Source: Pirellulaceae bacterium (GTDB lineage Bacteria; Planctomycetota; Planctomycetia; Pirellulales; Pirellulaceae). Taken from it: a DNA stretch of 64,000 bases. Where the stretch lies: positions 62,001 through 126,000 of the forward strand of contig JAKVBZ010000005.1 in the NCBI GenBank assembly GCA_022448645.1, given 5' to 3'. The first letter of the stretch is position 1, and the number at the start of each line of letters is the position of its first letter. A program made the translations under genes and the position numbers. Positions 8,296 through 17,766 of this stretch are shown here, piece by piece. The notes beneath the pieces are model-generated. The model did no database searches. It was not told the origin of the DNA and worked only from the letters and a program-made list of their open reading frames with translations.

Positions 8296-9921
8296 TCAAA
8301 GGGCAGCTTTGGGAGGCTGAGGAAGTGCGTGGTGTGTGTAGGTACCCCCATTCGACTCAGCAATCCGCTGCAGCATCCCCCCCACAGGTTGCTGCTTGTC
8401 CCCAAAGCTAATGGTGTGAATCACCGACGGCCTAGTTTCGCCAATTAACGGATCGAATATCACCACATTGGCTTTACGCAAGTAAGCCTCTGGCTTTTTA
8501 GAAGTTAGCTTACCGTCACTAAGAATAAATGTTGCGTCGGGCTTCATTGCCAATACGAGCTCCAATGCCTTTTCCAGCTTAGTTCGCACCGATTTCTCAT
8601 GGGGTTGCGCCGACTCCAACCAGGCCTCAAGCTTGGCGATATTTTGCTTCGTCGCACTAACCGGCCGGCGCTGGGCCTGGTCCTGACCGAACATGGGGTA
8701 CGGATCACCGGCAAAGAAGATGACAAAAAACGATTGTCCGGCATCGAACCGGCTAACGGATGCCATCAGCTCGCTAAGCGCAGCGCGCCATTTGTAACCC
8801 CCCCGATCACGCATACTGGCAGAACGGTCCACCACGAATGCGAAGCGGTTCCCACCCGCAGCAGCGCCAAAAAACTGAGCTGCACCAGATTCCTCACCGG
8901 CCGCTGCAAGTCCTTCGCCGTCCTCGCCAAGTAAAGTCCCTATGTCGACCGCTGTCGAGTCTGCCGTCGGCGGTCCAACGCCACCCGTTTCAGCCAAGTC
9001 ACTCACCGACGCCAAATCGCCCAAACTACCCAGGCCCATATCGGCGAAAGGTAGGGTGTCAGTCTCAACTTCCGGCAACTCCTCGAGTGGCTCCGACTCA
9101 AATTCCACTTCCTCCAAAGTAGTGCTGTCGGTCGACTGAAACTCTCCGGTAATCACAATGGGCTCTGGCTTCCACTGCAACGGCATCATCAAAATCGCCA
9201 TCGCCAACAAAAGAATGACGTGAACCAACATGCTCACCGACCAGCTGGGAAGGTTCTTCACCCAACGTCGCACATCGACAGTCTTAGCCGACTCTCGTTG
9301 AACACCTCCAGTAGATGTTGAGGAGTATCCAGTAGAAGGTTTTTCCTGGGGTGAAGCAGATAAGGCGTCGGTACGGCCTGTCTGTCGCTTTTCCTGGTCC
9401 GGCTTCGCCGTGGCAGGACGTTTAGCGGGTACTGCAGGACGCACCTTTTCAGTTTTTGGACTCTGGGGCAAAGCTGTCTGGCCAGGTTCCATCTTGTCAC
9501 TTTGTTTACGTCCCGCTTCAGCCTTCATCCGTTTACCAGAACGCGAATCAGCTTGGCTTTGTTTGCCTTGAACGGGCTTCCCGTGACGCGGTTTGGAGGG
9601 AACCTTTCTCCACTCGGCCAAATCCTCGAGTGAGGTCGTCGTAGGTTGTAACAACGCCCCTCCCACAGACTCCCGAGCGCCTGCCCGGGAGGCAGTTTCG
9701 ACTCCAACTTCCACAGTCGTTACCAACTGCTCTTTCTCATCCATAAGTCGACGATGCTCACGCGCACGCCGTCGAAGCGCAAGTATCCGGTCCAGTTCCA
9801 GCACACGGAGCTGCATCTCAACGGCCTTAGCCTCGGCAAGGGCCTTCTCCAGCTCCAATTCAAGGTCTTCCTTCGACCGTAAGAACGACAAGCTGCTATC
9901 GCTGATATTTTCTTCGCTCAT
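8296..9921 (-). CDS. VWA-domain membrane protein
   Basis: 541 residues. The N-terminal ~70 residues are a charged coiled coil (LELELEKALAEAKAVEMQLR), followed by a basic Pro/Ser-rich linker. There is one transmembrane helix near residue 235 (VSMLVHVILLLAMAILMMPL), and then an acidic stretch. The C-terminal von Willebrand factor A domain has the metal-site motif DRSAS in FAFVVDRSASM, with supporting motifs ILSDGK and HTISFGD. The predicted topology is a cytoplasmic N-terminus and an extracytoplasmic VWA domain. VWA domains bind protein ligands through a divalent metal. This architecture is common in planctomycetes but functionally uncharacterised. Its stop lies 458 bases from nusA, on the same strand. 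Confidence 0.85.
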   Translation of the reverse strand: MSEENISDSSLSFLRSKEDLELELEKALAEAKAVEMQLRVLELDRILALRRRAREHRRLMDEKEQLVTTVEVGVETASRAGARESVGGALLQPTTTSLEDLAEWRKVPSKPRHGKPVQGKQSQADSRSGKRMKAEAGRKQSDKMEPGQTALPQSPKTEKVRPAVPAKRPATAKPDQEKRQTGRTDALSASPQEKPSTGYSSTSTGGVQRESAKTVDVRRWVKNLPSWSVSMLVHVILLLAMAILMMPLQWKPEPIVITGEFQSTDSTTLEEVEFESEPLEELPEVETDTLPFADMGLGSLGDLASVSDLAETGGVGPPTADSTAVDIGTLLGEDGEGLAAAGEESGAAQFFGAAAGGNRFAFVVDRSASMRDRGGYKWRAALSELMASVSRFDAGQSFFVIFFAGDPYPMFGQDQAQRRPVSATKQNIAKLEAWLESAQPHEKSVRTKLEKALELVLAMKPDATFILSDGKLTSKKPEAYLRKANVVIFDPLIGETRPSVIHTISFGDKQQPVGGMLQRIAESNGGTYTHHALPQPPKAAL

Positions 9922-10161
9922 CGCCGGTACCTACCCAAAACAGTGCCTCAGACGCACAAGAACATTGCTCGATAGCAACCGTTTCCCTTTTGCCAGTACG
10001 TAATTTTCCTGCAAGAGTAGCAGGTGGTCAAGCTGTACAAAGCTGGCCATTGCTGGGTGCAAGATGGCGGATAGCTTGTAGAATCACATCCTAGCCTTAG
10101 TTGTCTACATTGGATGGATTGTGAAAGGCGGAAAGCAGAAGGCTTGCAGCTACGAAATAGC

Positions 10162-11232
10162 CTAAAACGACTCGACGGGCACACCGTCGTGGCGGTTGGC
10201 CAATTGGTGTAGCGTATCCAAGTCCAGTGATTCCTGTAGAAAATGCACACTCCCGTCCGTCATGAGGGCATTCGCGCCTCCGGGGTGATTGGACATTAGT
10301 GGAATGTTAGCATTGGTGAGGTTAGCAAACAGCGGATCAGGGGGCTGGCTATGTGCGGCATAGCCGAATCCGTCCAGGTAGTTCAGCGTAAATCCGGAGT
10401 AATTGATCGGGTAGCGGACGGCGATGCTGTTGTAATTCCACGCACCCGTTGCATGACTGGCAAGCGATGTTGGTTCCTCGACGGTGTCCCCGGTCAACGT
10501 CCCACACCAGGCGCCTCCCGCAGCCCCTCGGCGAAAGTCCAACGTGCCTTGGGCAGTATCGACGACTCCCGACATCTCCCCCACGATCATCGTGTAAGAA
10601 GTTCCATCGGTGCAGTGGCTGACTCGCTTGTGGATATTGAATGACAGCATTCCGTTTCCGGACACAATGCCCAATGGCGTCTGCAGAATAGGTCCCACAA
10701 AGTCGGCGGACGCCGAACCTTGAATGGCGGAGTAGCAGATCGTCGTAATCTCGGCTTCATGGCAATGGACACTGTACAACGGTGCCTCTGCCGAAGGCCC
10801 CGAGCTAGGACATTGGAAGAGCGACGGAGCAACCCGATCGAAGTACTGCAGATTCGTGTTGCCTTGACTTGTTTGGCAAAAGCAAGAGCCGGTAACTCGC
10901 TGATCGATCAGGTCATCTACCTGTGCCTGCTCGTAGTAGGAAAGCAATGAGTAGGCCCAGCTCTTGTAGTACGACGACGCATGACAATGGTTGCCATCTC
11001 CCATTTCACCAGCGGGAAAGGCTCCAAACGAAGTGTGATAGTTGTGTAAAGCGATCCCGAATTGTTTCAAGTTATTGGTACATTGAATCCGCCGCGCCGC
11101 CTCCCGCGCAGCTTGGACGGCCGGCAGCAGCAGGGCAACCAGAATAGCGATAATGGCGATCACCACGAGCAGTTCGACCAAAGTAAACCCTTTGGCCGAT
11201 TGCCGCAGCGACAACGAGTGCTGATTCGCCAT
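10162..11232 (-). CDS. DUF1559 prepilin-like protein
   Basis: 356 residues. The N-terminus is a type IV pilin-like signal: [20 protein letters not shown] after a short basic leader, with the expected Gly-Phe cleavage site and Glu at +5. It is followed by [20 protein letters not shown] and a cysteine-containing globular DUF1559 domain. The C-terminus has the H-x9-DG motif typical of the family ([16 protein letters not shown]). These proteins form one of the largest planctomycete paralogous families and are thought to be exported pseudopilins; their function is not known. It lies downstream of the PEP-CTERM LamG gene on the same strand, with a 189-base gap. Confidence 0.93.
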   Translation of the reverse strand: MANQHSLSLRQSAKGFTLVELLVVIAIIAILVALLLPAVQAAREAARRIQCTNNLKQFGIALHNYHTSFGAFPAGEMGDGNHCHASSYYKSWAYSLLSYYEQAQVDDLIDQRVTGSCFCQTSQGNTNLQYFDRVAPSLFQCPSSGPSAEAPLYSVHCHEAEITTICYSAIQGSASADFVGPILQTPLGIVSGNGMLSFNIHKRVSHCTDGTSYTMIVGEMSGVVDTAQGTLDFRRGAAGGAWCGTLTGDTVEEPTSLASHATGAWNYNSIAVRYPINYSGFTLNYLDGFGYAAHSQPPDPLFANLTNANIPLMSNHPGGANALMTDGSVHFLQESLDLDTLHQLANRHDGVPVESF

Positions 11233-11421
11233 GCCTCACCTGTCCCGTGGCAGGCTGGAAACCTATCGTAACGTTACCCAGAGCGAGCGAACAACTCGGC
11301 CCGTTTATTCAACGGCCCGAATCGTCACCAGCCCACGTGCGGACGGCTTACGTCGCCCGAGCGACAGCGCCGAGTCCGTCACGTGGCCCACAACTATCTC
11401 GAATCTCGGAAACTGGTCTAA

Positions 11422-12321
11422 TTAACGTCGTTTACGCAGTAGACACAGTACCGCTCCGAACGTCAACAACAGTAAGGAACCTGGTTCTGGTAGAGCGATT
11501 CCCGCCTTGCCGTTGTCGAATAGTTGTTCGATTTCAGTATTGGACAGTGCTCGGTTCCAAATGGCGACTTCGTCGGAGCTGACTTGCCCCGAGCCACCCT
11601 TGGTTTCGTAATACGCAGTGAGAATCTGTCCGTTGACCATGTTAGTGGTATCCATCTCCGTGTAGCCGTCAATGGCAGTGGCATTATCAGCGCCACTGTG
11701 GTCTGTAGCGGTTGCCGCTTCATGCCAGAACGTCAGGTTCCCAGCTGCATCCAGACGTTGCACCACGTGGTTCCAGACTCCCGCGGGCGTTCCAAAACTC
11801 ATGTTGTTTTGAGTCGTCGCTCCCGCGTTGGTGACAACTCGAGCATTATAAGTTGTCGCAGTATCAGGGCTGAACCAACCCCACGACTGTTCGAGACCCG
11901 CAGTGGAAGCGTTGACGGGTTCAAAGTGAAGCTGACGAAAGGAACTCTTTTCTCCACCGCTTCCCTGAGTATCAAGGCGGTACCAGGACGAAATCGTGTA
12001 TTCGTTGGTGACGTTGAACGTACTTCCGTGTCCCATGGCAGACACCCAGCCCGCCCTAAAATTACCGGCGGTCTCCGTCGTCTGGGCCGCCGCCGAACCG
12101 GCGAGCGGATTCGCATTGTCAAAACCAGCATTGCCCGAAGCGCTCAAATTGACGGATCCGATCTGGTCATCCCCAGTTCCGTCCAAGGGCCAGTAAGACT
12201 GTAAACCGTTTGCAAGCTGACCATGGACTGACACAACTTGGGTTGTCACAAGAATGACAGACGCCACCATACCCCAAAGAAAATGTCGCATAAAACCTTG
12301 CTGCGCTAGCTGACTTAACAT
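11422..12321 (-). CDS. LamG-domain PEP-CTERM protein
   Basis: 299 residues. The N-terminus is a signal peptide (MRHFLWGMVASVILVTTQVV). It is followed by a LamG/concanavalin-like jelly roll: GLQSYWPLDGTGDDQIG, YTISSWYRLDTQGSGGEKS, WNHVVQRLDAAGNLTFW and DEVAIWNRALSNTEIEQLF. The C-terminus is a textbook PEP-CTERM sorting tag (PEPGSLLLLTFGAVLCLLRK), so the protein should be processed by an exosortase-type system. AAGGA lies 8 bases before the ATG at 12321. The LamG domain is related to the N-terminal half of the protein at 17767-19314, which lacks the sorting tag. Likely role: binding of extracellular glycans. Confidence 0.9.
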   Translation of the reverse strand: MLSQLAQQGFMRHFLWGMVASVILVTTQVVSVHGQLANGLQSYWPLDGTGDDQIGSVNLSASGNAGFDNANPLAGSAAAQTTETAGNFRAGWVSAMGHGSTFNVTNEYTISSWYRLDTQGSGGEKSSFRQLHFEPVNASTAGLEQSWGWFSPDTATTYNARVVTNAGATTQNNMSFGTPAGVWNHVVQRLDAAGNLTFWHEAATATDHSGADNATAIDGYTEMDTTNMVNGQILTAYYETKGGSGQVSSDEVAIWNRALSNTEIEQLFDNGKAGIALPEPGSLLLLTFGAVLCLLRKRR

Positions 12322-12786
12322 AAGTGAATCCTTGAAACAAAGTCAGAGTCGGTCACAAAATTGTAATGTTGATTGCAGGGCAAAATAAAAAAGCCAACGG
12401 CACCCTGTACCTAGACAGACCACCATTGGCTTTTTCACACGATTTCACCTAGTACTTCCTTCATTGGTCGATCTCACTGATATCTTTGCTAGATTCCCGT
12501 TTCTATACCTGCTTACAACCCTTTAACTTTACCAATTGCCAACCGAGATCGCAACAAAAAAGGCAATCTTGGGGCTCAATAGTAATTAAAAATAACTTAT
12601 GACTGGAGCGAATCACATCGAAATGTGCCCTATCGGACCCATATCGAGACACATCCCGTCGGGCAACGTCATGAAAGATTTTTTTACCATTTTCTTAAGA
12701 AAGGTGCGTCCCTGGCTGGTCCCGTTTAGCTCGGGCCAAGGGCCCAAGCTAATAAATCGTCGACCGAATCGCACTGAGACAATCGT
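12322..12786. other. Intergenic region with a terminator-like hairpin
   Basis: 465 bases between two minus-strand genes. Apart from the hairpin at 12388-12435 I see no gene, RNA gene or clear promoter. The AT-rich stretch around 12555-12600 could hold the promoter of the LamG gene. Confidence 0.4.
12388..12435 (-). terminator. Rho-independent terminator-like hairpin
   Basis: AAAAAGCCAA at 12388-12397 pairs with TTGGCTTTTT at 12426-12435. Read on the minus strand, the stem is followed by a T-rich run (GGCTTTTTTATTTT). It lies 350 bases past the stop of the glycosidase-like gene at 12787-14115, so it would end that transcript and insulate the LamG gene. The stem is A/T-symmetric and could work in both directions. 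Confidence 0.55.
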
Positions 12787-14115
12787 TTACGGCAACGGAT
12801 GCTTGACGAATTGGCTGCCATCTTTGAGCCAATGATCGAGCCGTCCAATGTTCAGCTGATAATCTTTGTCCAAACTCTGGAGCAATTCCGGATCGCCCAG
12901 TTCTCGAAAGATGGGATCGTTCGGGCTGAAGCAGTTGAACACATAGATGCCGTTGGCTCCCGCGTCCCATGCGCGCGCCGCTTCGCCTCGCCAGCCGTGA
13001 AGCCGTGTCACATTCAGATTGTTGAAGCGATCCGGCGACAGCCGCGAGGCGCTGAGACACGGATAAACAGGGACGTCAAAGCGGTGCCCCACAGCAATGG
13101 TCTGCTCCCAGGGTTGCAAATGGAAATAACCGCCCACCACGAGCAGATCAATCAATTCTTCCTGCAGCCAACATTCGATGTCCAACCCGATCCCTTTGGC
13201 ATACCCCAACGAATCCGGAACACGTACGGCAATCAACATGGGACGCTCGCGCCCGAGCGCGACCTCGTCGACCATCTGCCGCACGCGCCGCACGAGATCG
13301 GTCATCATGTCGCAGTGCGCTTGCGTCACCAAATCACCAGTCATCTGCGGCCGAAAAAACACCGGATGCCGAAAAAAGTCCAGCTCCAATCCGTCCACGT
13401 CATAGCGAATGGCGACGTCCTGCAAAATGCGAAACGTCTTGTCGCGCACTTCCGGTTGTCCGTAGTCCAACGCAGACCAGCGTCCCTTCCAACGAGCACG
13501 CCCATAGGGAAACTCCTGACCAGGCTGGCCCATCAACAGTTGCGGTCGGTCTTTTTTCCATTGGCTGAAACACCATGCGTTCTTCGGCTTCGTGTCGTGC
13601 GTGTCATTCATGCGCATGGACCAAAAGACTTCGATGCCATGCTGATGGCCGAAGTCGACCATGGTTTCCAAAACGTCCGGGCCATCGAGTCCCAACTGCC
13701 AACCCCAATCTTCCTCATCACCAGCGTTTTTGAGTGGCTCTGTTTCTTGGCTGTGATGGCGATAAAGATTGAAGGAACAACCCGTACCGTAGAAAATCGC
13801 ATCGACGTGCGAGCCGAGCAACGGCGAGGTCCTTTTAGCCAGAAAGGTTTCCCTGTTCCGCGGTTCGCCCTCAACCGGCCAGCGCGTATCGTTACCATCG
13901 TTGTTCATGATGATGCGGCGTGGGCGGTGTGCAACCTGCTTGCGCAGCTGCTTGAGCGTGGCCCTCGAGACGTCCTGTTGTGAGGCCTCATCTCGCCCAC
14001 CTGGGAACTGCGCTTCCTCGGCTGCCTCGGAACAGACAGCGATCATACACAGCAAAAGAACAACCACCATGGTGGTATTGGCGCCACTTCGATCTACTAC
14101 AATGGTCAAATTCAT
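12787..14115 (-). CDS. Secreted GHL10-like TIM-barrel putative glycosidase (type A)
   Basis: 442 residues with an N-terminal signal peptide (TTMVVVLLLCMIAVCSEAAEE). The body resembles the glycosyl-hydrolase-like GHL10/GHL6 TIM barrels: RRIIMNNDGND at strand 1, GSHVDAIFYGTG, GIEVFWSMRMNDTHD, then RYDVDGLELDFFRHPVFFRP, where the acidic pair in DGLELD is a likely catalytic or substrate-binding position, and DVPVYPCLSASRL. No accessory domain is present. It is a close paralogue of 27746-29038, sharing long identical blocks (by eye about two thirds of residues). Substrate unknown; the neighbours suggest a polysaccharide. It is divergent to the PHP protein at 14333. Confidence 0.85.
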   Translation of the reverse strand: MNLTIVVDRSGANTTMVVVLLLCMIAVCSEAAEEAQFPGGRDEASQQDVSRATLKQLRKQVAHRPRRIIMNNDGNDTRWPVEGEPRNRETFLAKRTSPLLGSHVDAIFYGTGCSFNLYRHHSQETEPLKNAGDEEDWGWQLGLDGPDVLETMVDFGHQHGIEVFWSMRMNDTHDTKPKNAWCFSQWKKDRPQLLMGQPGQEFPYGRARWKGRWSALDYGQPEVRDKTFRILQDVAIRYDVDGLELDFFRHPVFFRPQMTGDLVTQAHCDMMTDLVRRVRQMVDEVALGRERPMLIAVRVPDSLGYAKGIGLDIECWLQEELIDLLVVGGYFHLQPWEQTIAVGHRFDVPVYPCLSASRLSPDRFNNLNVTRLHGWRGEAARAWDAGANGIYVFNCFSPNDPIFRELGDPELLQSLDKDYQLNIGRLDHWLKDGSQFVKHPLP

Positions 14116-14332
14116 GTTGGACCTCAGCGACTTTGTAAGTTAGCGAGAGCTACGGACATGTCGGAATGGTCGAGAAAAACACAGAGAAAACTCATAGTAT
14201 CCAGAGAATCGCGCCGAAAACAAGCATCGGCTTCCAGCGGGCGGGGGACGCAAGCAATACAATGAATCATTCTTGGTTCCGCGATACATTCGTCACCGCT
14301 CGATCCGTCATTTAGAAACATGTAGTAAATCG

Positions 14333-16885
14333 ATGGCAAACGATTCCAAACGTCTCTTTGTCTGTCTCCTCACTCTGTTCTCTGGCTCTTTACATGTCTC
14401 GGGTGCAGAACTGGTCGCGCTGACCGCACAGAACTGGGACCAGTACGCACCTCGAGGCAAGGAAGTCGATTGCATCTGTGGTGATCTAGTGCTGCGCAAC
14501 GACCGCGTCACCGCGGTTGTTGCCCACCCCGTTGCTGGTCGAAACGCAAACTATCGCGTGCGCGAAGTGGGCGGCGGGTTGATCGACTTGACTGTCAACG
14601 GTGAACAGAGCGACCAGTTAACGGCATACTATCCTGGCGGTGGAAAGTATGCGCTGCGGTTCGCTGAGGCACGAGCGGACATCGGCACGAGTTCCAGAAC
14701 GTCTGTCACGCAGACGGCAACAAACTTGACCTTGAGCGGTGAAGCTGTGGAGCTGGTGTGTCAACCCGTTTCAGCTGTAGGTTCGCCCTCACTCGTCGTC
14801 ACGTATCGCCTCAAAGACAACGAGCCGTTCTTGCTCGTCACTTCAAGCTATCGCAACGACCTGGATAAGCCACTCGAAGTGGAACTGATCGACCGCGTTT
14901 GTGCCGACCGAACGTTTGAGTATGGTCGCGAGTCGGCCACCAATCTTGCCTGGTGGTACGACCGCTGGTTTGGTCAGGCGTACGGAATCGTTGCCGAGCA
15001 ACGTACCGTCGAGCAGGGTCCTCCCGAACGAAAGGTCGGTTCCATGGTGAGGTACTCCGACAATGGAAAATCCGCAGTGATGCTCGAGCCCGGAGAATCG
15101 ATTGCTCTGGCGCGACGGATCTTTCCAGGCAAGAACCTGATTGACGTGCGTGCGAATGCCAATCAGCTGACCGGAGTCACAAATCATCCGGTGTCTCTGA
15201 ATGTCCAAGACTCGGACGGACCCGTCCCAGCGGCTGAGGTCAAGCTAACACTGGAAGACCAGTCCTACGCCTCGGGCAGGACCGATAAGAATGGCCACCT
15301 TAAATTTGCGATCCCACCAGGGACGTACGCCATATCGGTCGAATCGCCAGCTCGCGGCAGCCAAACACTGGAAATTGACTCGCCGGTTGAACAGACAATT
15401 ACTGTCGAGCTGCCTAACGCTGGATATGTCGCAGGTCGAATCACCGATACCGGTGGTCGACCCATCGCCTGTAAAGTCCAATTTCGTGGTGCGGAAGAGA
15501 CCTCCGATCCCGATTTCGGCCCCGACAGCGGAGATCACGCCGTCAAAAACCTTTACTACACGGCTAACGGCAGCTTCCGCCAAGAGATAGCCCCCGGCAC
15601 CTATGAAATCATCGTCAGCCACGGCCCCGAGTACGACGCGGTCTATGACCGTATCGAGGTAGTCCGCGGTCAAACGGTTTTGCTGGAAGCCACGATGGAG
15701 CGCACCGTCGACACTTCAGGGTGGGTCAGCACGGACTTTCATGGCCATAGCAGTCCGTCCGGGGACAACACCGCCAGCCAATTCGGACGCGTCTTGAACT
15801 TGTTGGCCGAGCATCTGGAGTTCGCACCTTGCACCGAGCACAATCGGCTTTCCAGCTACACGCCGCACCTGCAACGACTTGGCGCAGAACACTTGCTGGC
15901 GACCTGCGTCGGGATCGAACTTACTGGCAGTCCTGGCCGAGTCAATCACCAGAACGCGTTTCCGTTGATCCGCAAACCGCGGACGCAGGATGGTGGTGGT
16001 CCGGCGGCGCACGAAGATCCGGTCGTGCAAATTGAACGGCTCGCCCTGTGGGACGCTGACAGTGACAAACTGGTTCAGGGCAACCATCCAAACATCGCGC
16101 AGATCCTGGGCGATCGAGACCTCGACGGAGAAGCGGATCGTGGATTTGAACCGATGTTGGGATACATGGATGTGATCGAGGTTCACCCACCCGGCGAGAT
16201 TTTCAATCCCGCTGAACCCATTAACGCCAATCGGATCTTTCACTGGTTGCAACTGATTAATCTGGGCTACCGCGTACCTGGCGTCGTGAATACGGACGCA
16301 CATTACAATTTCCATGGATCCGGATGGCTACGAAACTATGTCCAATCTCCAACGGACGACCCTGCCTTGATTAGAACAATGGACATCGTCCACGCTGCCG
16401 AGCGCGGGAACGTGATCATGACCAACGGCCCGTTCCTGGAAGTCAAGCTTACTGCTGATGGCCAAACCGTCACTGCGGGCGATGAAATTCAGGCGATCAA
16501 ACGCAGTGCGACGTTAGCAGTCCGAGTGCAGTGTCCCAATTGGTTTGACGTGGATCGCGTGCAGCTATTCCTGAACGGGCGTCCTGTCGAAAAATACAAC
16601 TTTCGTAGAAGGGTGCGCCCGAAGATGTTCAGCACCAACGTCATACGCTTCGAACAGCAGATCTCGCTGAACTTCGAAGAGGACACGCATGTCATTGTAG
16701 TGGCGATCGGGGAACATTCTTCGCTTGGACCGGTAATGGGACCCGACCATGAACAGGATCGACCGGTGGCGGTAAGCAATCCCATCTTTGTCGATATCGT
16801 TGGCGACGGTTTTGAGCCCAACGGCGACCTACTCGGTGTGGACATACCACGTCTGCCCGCCCAGGTTCCGGAAGATCGAGATTGA
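14333..16885 (+). CDS. Secreted CehA/McbA-like PHP-family metallohydrolase
   Basis: 850 residues from the ATG at 14333, immediately before a good signal peptide (SKRLFVCLLTLFSGSLHVSG). A TTG 60 bases upstream would add an unlikely leader. Two Ig-like carboxypeptidase-regulatory domains sit mid-protein (PVSLNVQDSDGPVPAAEVKL and GYVAGRITDTGGRPIACKVQ). The C-terminal half is a PHP-type metal site: TDFHGHSSPSGDN, CTEHNRLSSY and VNTDAHYNFHGS. CehA/McbA members hydrolyse carbamate or phosphate esters, but many are uncharacterised. Being exported and next to glycosidase-like genes, it may remove a substituent from a glycan; that is inference. No strong ribosome-binding site was seen. Confidence 0.85.
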   Translation: MANDSKRLFVCLLTLFSGSLHVSGAELVALTAQNWDQYAPRGKEVDCICGDLVLRNDRVTAVVAHPVAGRNANYRVREVGGGLIDLTVNGEQSDQLTAYYPGGGKYALRFAEARADIGTSSRTSVTQTATNLTLSGEAVELVCQPVSAVGSPSLVVTYRLKDNEPFLLVTSSYRNDLDKPLEVELIDRVCADRTFEYGRESATNLAWWYDRWFGQAYGIVAEQRTVEQGPPERKVGSMVRYSDNGKSAVMLEPGESIALARRIFPGKNLIDVRANANQLTGVTNHPVSLNVQDSDGPVPAAEVKLTLEDQSYASGRTDKNGHLKFAIPPGTYAISVESPARGSQTLEIDSPVEQTITVELPNAGYVAGRITDTGGRPIACKVQFRGAEETSDPDFGPDSGDHAVKNLYYTANGSFRQEIAPGTYEIIVSHGPEYDAVYDRIEVVRGQTVLLEATMERTVDTSGWVSTDFHGHSSPSGDNTASQFGRVLNLLAEHLEFAPCTEHNRLSSYTPHLQRLGAEHLLATCVGIELTGSPGRVNHQNAFPLIRKPRTQDGGGPAAHEDPVVQIERLALWDADSDKLVQGNHPNIAQILGDRDLDGEADRGFEPMLGYMDVIEVHPPGEIFNPAEPINANRIFHWLQLINLGYRVPGVVNTDAHYNFHGSGWLRNYVQSPTDDPALIRTMDIVHAAERGNVIMTNGPFLEVKLTADGQTVTAGDEIQAIKRSATLAVRVQCPNWFDVDRVQLFLNGRPVEKYNFRRRVRPKMFSTNVIRFEQQISLNFEEDTHVIVVAIGEHSSLGPVMGPDHEQDRPVAVSNPIFVDIVGDGFEPNGDLLGVDIPRLPAQVPEDRD

Positions 16886-16952
16886 GCGTTAAAGAGTGTC
16901 GGCCATTTGCCGCTTTGGCGGTAGCTTGCGGAGTACGCCTAATTGACAACGC

Positions 16953-16980
16953 ACTTCACCTCCCTCTGGGAAGGTGAAGT
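16953..16980. repeat. Hairpin between convergent genes
   Basis: ACTTCACCT and AGGTGAAGT form a 9-bp perfect stem (16953-16961 with 16972-16980) around a 10-base loop that can pair further. It lies between two convergent genes and could stop transcription from either side, although no T-run follows. A second small hairpin (CCGCTTTGGCGG) lies about 40 bases upstream. Confidence 0.5.
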
Positions 16981-17074
16981 AGACAAAGTAGATAGCATTG
17001 GAACTCTGACGACCGTGATCGCCAAATCGCCCGACCCTCGCGCGTTCGGCTCACGTTTTGAAACAGAGCTTGAA

Positions 17075-17494
17075 TTAATTCGCTGTCGTTAAGTCAAAGT
17101 CCATTTCCTGTTCTCCCTCGGCGATAACAGCGTGCAAAGGTGAAGTTGCCGGACTACGATAGGGTAGTGGAAAATTTGGATATTCCTTTTGAGGAGATGG
17201 CACCGGGTTGGAGAAGTCAAGCGGTGGCGCCGGAGGATGCACGGTGACGGTGTACTCGCCCACTGGGATCCGCGACGTATCGCCAAATTGCAGATCGTAC
17301 ACCCCGTCTGCACTGATCACCGACGATGCCACGGTGGACAAGCCATCCTGAGACGAGAACGAGATGGTACCCTCCGTCAGTGGAGTGCCCTCGTGTGTTA
17401 TCCGGCCGGTGACTTTTCCGGTGGGTTCACCTGTGCCACCACAGCCATACATTGCTACCAGTATGACAGCTGGAAAAAAATTTTTGTGTAACAT
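17075..17494 (-). CDS. Small lipoprotein with transthyretin-like domain
   Basis: 139 residues. A short leader ending at a cysteine (VILVAMYGCGG) marks a probable lipoprotein. The rest is a single carboxypeptidase-regulatory/transthyretin-like beta domain: GKVTGRITHEGTPLTEGTIS, VYDLQFGDTSRIPVGEYTVT. Such single-domain lipoproteins are very frequent in planctomycetes, often beside DUF1559 genes. The function is unknown; a surface role is likely. It is convergent with the PHP protein and divergent from the two-jelly-roll protein at 17767. Confidence 0.85.
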   Translation of the reverse strand: MLHKNFFPAVILVAMYGCGGTGEPTGKVTGRITHEGTPLTEGTISFSSQDGLSTVASSVISADGVYDLQFGDTSRIPVGEYTVTVHPPAPPLDFSNPVPSPQKEYPNFPLPYRSPATSPLHAVIAEGEQEMDFDLTTAN

Positions 17495-17766
17495 ATGTTT
17501 ACCCTATGTGACGGAGCGACATCGTCTTATTGAGCCTTGACTTGGAAAGTAATGAAGGCCGACTAACGGAATGGCCGAATTGACGAGCGAAACGTGATCG
17601 AACCAATAAGTTACCAGTCAATAGTAAATAAGCACCAACGTCTGGAATTCAACGTGTGGTTACAGACCGATGTAGGGGGTCGTTCGGAGCACCCAACAAC
17701 GCTAAACTGCACACTTAAATATATCTCACTGGTCGTCCAAACAAAATCCTGTAGCGGAACTTTGAA

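Noticed and set aside
12799..13983. Long plus-strand ORF opposite the GHL gene
   Set aside because: It is the antisense shadow of a gene with a signal peptide and barrel motifs; it has no ribosome-binding site and its composition is that of reversed codons.
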